Below are positions 23,491 to 23,762 of a stretch of 23,762 bases of DNA, piece by piece (positions within the stretch are counted from its first letter, which is position 1; each line of letters begins with the position of its first letter). Where the stretch lies: assembly GCA_964580075.1 (NCBI GenBank), contig CAZOJL010000034.1:1-23762 (forward strand). Reading direction: 5' to 3'. The notes beneath the pieces are model-generated. The model saw nothing but the letters and a program-made list of their open reading frames with translations, did not search any database and had not been told where the DNA came from. A program made the position numbers and the translations under genes. Source of the DNA: VGWG01 sp964580075. Its GTDB lineage: Bacteria > Verrucomicrobiota > Kiritimatiellia > RFP12 > JAAYNR01.

Positions 23491-23762
23491 GCCGAAGAAA
23501 CCTAAAAAGAGCAGATAGCCAATGCCGTTCAACCGCCGCTCACACGAACCAGCCGACGGGCGCATGGCAGTTCTGATGAGGTCGTTGATTCGTAATCGTA
23601 ATCGTAATCTTGCTTTGACCCTGCATATGATCGTACACGGTCACCCATGAACCTAAAAAAGGCTATAGGCTGAAAGACAGTAAGGCTATAAGGCAAGAAT
23701 GAACAGATTACAGATTTGTTCGCACGCACCCAATGGTGAACAGACCTCATTTGCATAACCGA
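23491..23762. other. Non-coding tail with short tandem repeats
   Basis: No supported gene is present. It contains (CGTAAT)x3 at 23591-23608, which produces the spurious DYDYDY peptide in the minus frame, and AAGGCTATA twice (23659-23667, 23682-23690) related to the 17344 repeat. The base composition drops to more AT-rich than the efflux genes. No T-tract terminator follows the pump gene. Confidence 0.55.

Noticed and set aside
23529..23756. 75-residue minus frame containing DYDYDY
   Set aside because: The peptide is produced by the CGTAAT tandem repeat; there is no ribosome-binding site or homology pattern.

Overview
This 23.8 kb, GC-rich window looks like chromosome of an uncultured member of the PVC group (Verrucomicrobiota, Kiritimatiellota or Lentisphaerota). 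This is inference. The hints are a cytoplasmic zinc-ribbon / membrane-helix / ankyrin protein of a style common in that group, a large anchored glycosidase with a PA14 domain, an oversized CusA-type pump and a RAYT-like transposase. No rRNA, tRNA, CRISPR array or phage module was seen.

Layout. (1) 1-1886 is a mobile or decayed zone. It holds the 3' tail of an unknown gene, a Y1/HUH (RAYT-like) transposase gene, a perfect 124-bp tandem duplication and a methyltransferase relic broken at both ends. (2) 4673-1870 (minus) is a three-gene unit: UlaG-like metallo-hydrolase, short-chain dehydrogenase and a mutarotase-like protein of the 'GGDRTWLGPE' type. It is probably for sugar or sugar-lactone catabolism. 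(3) 4926-7313 (plus) is the zinc-ribbon/TM/ankyrin protein, with a good sigma70-type promoter in front. (4) 13975-7297 (minus) is a translationally coupled operon with two 4-bp ATGA overlaps: a membrane-anchored glycosidase/PA14 protein, a GT2 synthase-like glycosyltransferase and a polytopic membrane protein. It has the logic of a synthase-dependent exopolysaccharide system but matches no operon I know. (5) 14139-23490 (plus) is cysK followed closely by a copper/silver (heavy metal) RND efflux operon: outer-membrane factor lipoprotein, tandem YHS/TRASH-like lipoprotein, metal-domain-rich CusB-like adaptor and a 1364-residue CusA-like pump. The order matches E. coli cusCFBA, with the YHS/TRASH lipoprotein in the cusF position.

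The most striking single signal is a 231-bp palindromic, MITE-like element at 15217-15447. It sits inside the signal-peptide region of the outer-membrane factor gene and is flanked by 9-bp near-identical direct repeats. The net addition is exactly 240 bp, so the reading frame is kept. Removing it in silico recreates a textbook lipoprotein signal peptide. Other points of interest are a YxxxR dehydrogenase active site, an internal peptide duplication splitting an ankyrin unit, and a CusA-like pump with extra membrane helices and one apparent methionine-site substitution.

All calls come from reading the sequence and translations. No database search or structure prediction was run.
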